Part shown: in pieces, positions 4,459 through 5,276 of the stretch | How positions within the stretch are numbered: the first letter of the stretch is position 1 | Layout of the letters: every line of letters starts with the position of its first letter | Assembly (NCBI GenBank): GCA_001781625.1 | Contig: MFLS01000018.1 | Location: 205 to 5,480 of the forward strand | Direction of reading: 5' to 3' | Source of the DNA: Candidatus Kaiserbacteria bacterium RIFCSPHIGHO2_12_FULL_56_13 | Lineage (GTDB): Bacteria > Patescibacteriota > Minisyncoccia > Phycocordibacterales > Phycocordibacteraceae | Length of the DNA stretch: 5,276 nt | Notes under the pieces: model-generated | Told to the model about the DNA's origin: nothing | Database searches by the model: none | What the model saw: only the letters and a program-made list of their open reading frames with translations | Translations under genes and position numbers: made by a program

Positions 4459-5276
4459 CTCGACGGGAGAGCCGTGACTGCGCTCGCCGCCTGCGGCGGG
4501 AGCTCAACCGGCGTCACGGTACTCCCGTTAAAAAGGAACAGGGCAAGGATGAGCGCGATGAGTGTGAGGCCACCTGTGATGACACTGCGGTGCTGGATGC
4601 GTATCTTTACGATGACGGCAAGAACTAAGAGGCCAAGGACAAGGATCAGGAGCGCGAGTATGAGGGACTCAATGAGACGGTTTGGCGAAGTGAGCACGAT
4701 CTCTGCGGCAAGGACCGTGGGCACAAGCGGGGTCTCGAGAGCTGCGAGCTCTCGCGCAGGGAGAGGTGCGCTCGGCAATGCATCTTGAACGGGGCGGGCA
4801 AAAAACTGCACCACAAAGGTTGCCTCGCGGTCATGATACGAACCCTGCGCGAGAGCGATACCGACCTCGGTGTACTCATGCTTCAAGATATTTGCGCGAT
4901 GCGTCGGCGAGCTCATCCACGCCTCCTCAACCTCAAGCGAGTCGGTAAAATTGACGGCAAGATTTTGCCCCGCATACGAGTAACGGTAGCCCACGAGATC
5001 AAGCCACACCCACGGCTCCTCACCCGAGGGCGAGACATGGGCAAAGTAGCCCTTTTCGGCCATGTCCTCTGCGGCCAACCTCGCGGCTTCGGTTAAGAGC
5101 CCGTTCGCCCTGACCTCCCTCGCGCCTGCCTCGGCGCGGTCAACATTGACAAGACTCACGAGGACGCCGGGGAGAACCGCGGAAAGAAAGCTCGTGTTGG
5201 GGAGAATGACTTTGATATGGAACAGATACGCGCCCTCGCACACAAGGACAACGGCGACAATCGCGACGAGCGAGGC
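4455..5276 (-). CDS. Membrane-anchored CAP/SCP-domain (PF00188) extracytoplasmic protein, 5' partial
   Basis: The frame runs from the right edge (273 residues visible) to TAA at 4457-4455. The start lies outside the window: the GTG at 5243 falls inside a hydrophobic segment (ASLVAIVAVVLV and onward) that looks like an N-terminal membrane helix or signal anchor. Counting from the edge, the CAP domain spans about residues 30-162, with YFAHVSP (H80), AGQNLAVNF (Q104), EEAWMSSPTHRANIL (H126), the EVGIALAQG strand and a FVVQFFARP strand. A Pro/Ala-rich linker leads to two predicted membrane helices (about 204-223 and 238-250) and a short polar end. The likely topology puts the CAP domain outside the cell, anchored at both ends. 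CAP domains occur in bacterial surface proteins, but their biochemical role is mostly unknown. The Glu of the usual GENLA motif is Gln here. Convergent with the 35-residue ORF. No terminator was seen for this strand. Confidence 0.9.
   Translation of the reverse strand, partial: ASLVAIVAVVLVCEGAYLFHIKVILPNTSFLSAVLPGVLVSLVNVDRAEAGAREVRANGLLTEAARLAAEDMAEKGYFAHVSPSGEEPWVWLDLVGYRYSYAGQNLAVNFTDSLEVEEAWMSSPTHRANILKHEYTEVGIALAQGSYHDREATFVVQFFARPVQDALPSAPLPARELAALETPLVPTVLAAEIVLTSPNRLIESLILALLILVLGLLVLAVIVKIRIQHRSVITGGLTLIALILALFLFNGSTVTPVELPPQAASAVTALPSS

Noticed and set aside
4480..4504. GC-rich hairpin as a terminator for the CAP gene or for the 35-residue ORF
   Set aside because: It has a short, bulged stem, lies inside the CAP coding region, and is followed by no T-tract on either strand.
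4474..4788. A 104-codon plus-strand frame inside the CAP gene
   Set aside because: The translation is low-complexity Arg/Ser/Thr-rich and antisense to the membrane-helix and linker region of the CAP protein, so it is a shadow.
5241..5243. GTG at 5243 as the start of the CAP gene
   Set aside because: The frame continues to the window edge with hydrophobic residues that form one helix together with those after the GTG, so the start is most likely upstream, outside the window.

Overview
The window looks like GC-rich chromosomal DNA from a Candidate Phyla Radiation (Patescibacteria, Parcubacteria-like) bacterium. The support is indirect. The membrane-anchored CAP-domain protein (YFAH, GQNLAVNF, AWMSSPTHR), the tandem GH130 protein and the PMM-like HAD protein all resemble families I associate with Parcubacteria genomes. 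Genes are densely packed, several starts lack a Shine-Dalgarno sequence, and TAA, TAG and TGA all end genes where the protein families should end, so the standard bacterial code fits. No rRNA, tRNA, CRISPR array, insertion sequence or phage gene was found. The lineage is an inference from protein style, not a measurement.

Layout. Positions 1-1350 (+) hold the 3' part of a gene for a protein with two GH130 beta-propeller domains; the frame is open to the left edge. Four bases later comes a 248-residue HAD-IIB protein closely resembling phosphomannomutase (1355-2101, +). A 33-residue single-pass membrane ORF follows (2133-2234, +). Next is a 548-residue FAD-linked oxidase/dehydrogenase of the D-lactate/glycolate family (2266-3912, +). 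A cold-shock-domain protein with an unusual insertion and tail (3958-4299, +) is closed by a strong intrinsic terminator whose loop contains the stop codon. A second tiny membrane ORF (4351-4458, +) runs head-on into the end of a membrane-anchored CAP-domain protein (4455-5276, -), whose start lies beyond the right edge.

How the genes may work together. GH130 phosphorylases release alpha-mannose 1-phosphate, and PMM-type HAD proteins interconvert mannose 1- and 6-phosphate, so the first two genes plausibly form a mannoside-handling pair. The oxidase, cold-shock and CAP genes have no evident functional link to that pair and appear to be separate transcription units. Three of the + strand genes have a -10-like hexamer only 7-10 bases before the ATG and no Shine-Dalgarno sequence, which suggests leaderless mRNAs. 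The cold-shock gene is the exception, with a perfect Shine-Dalgarno sequence.

Nothing here is clearly a new system. The most promising leads are the asymmetric double GH130 enzyme with its HAD partner, the modified cold-shock protein with a stop-in-loop terminator, and the CAP protein that has lost one residue of its conserved tetrad.
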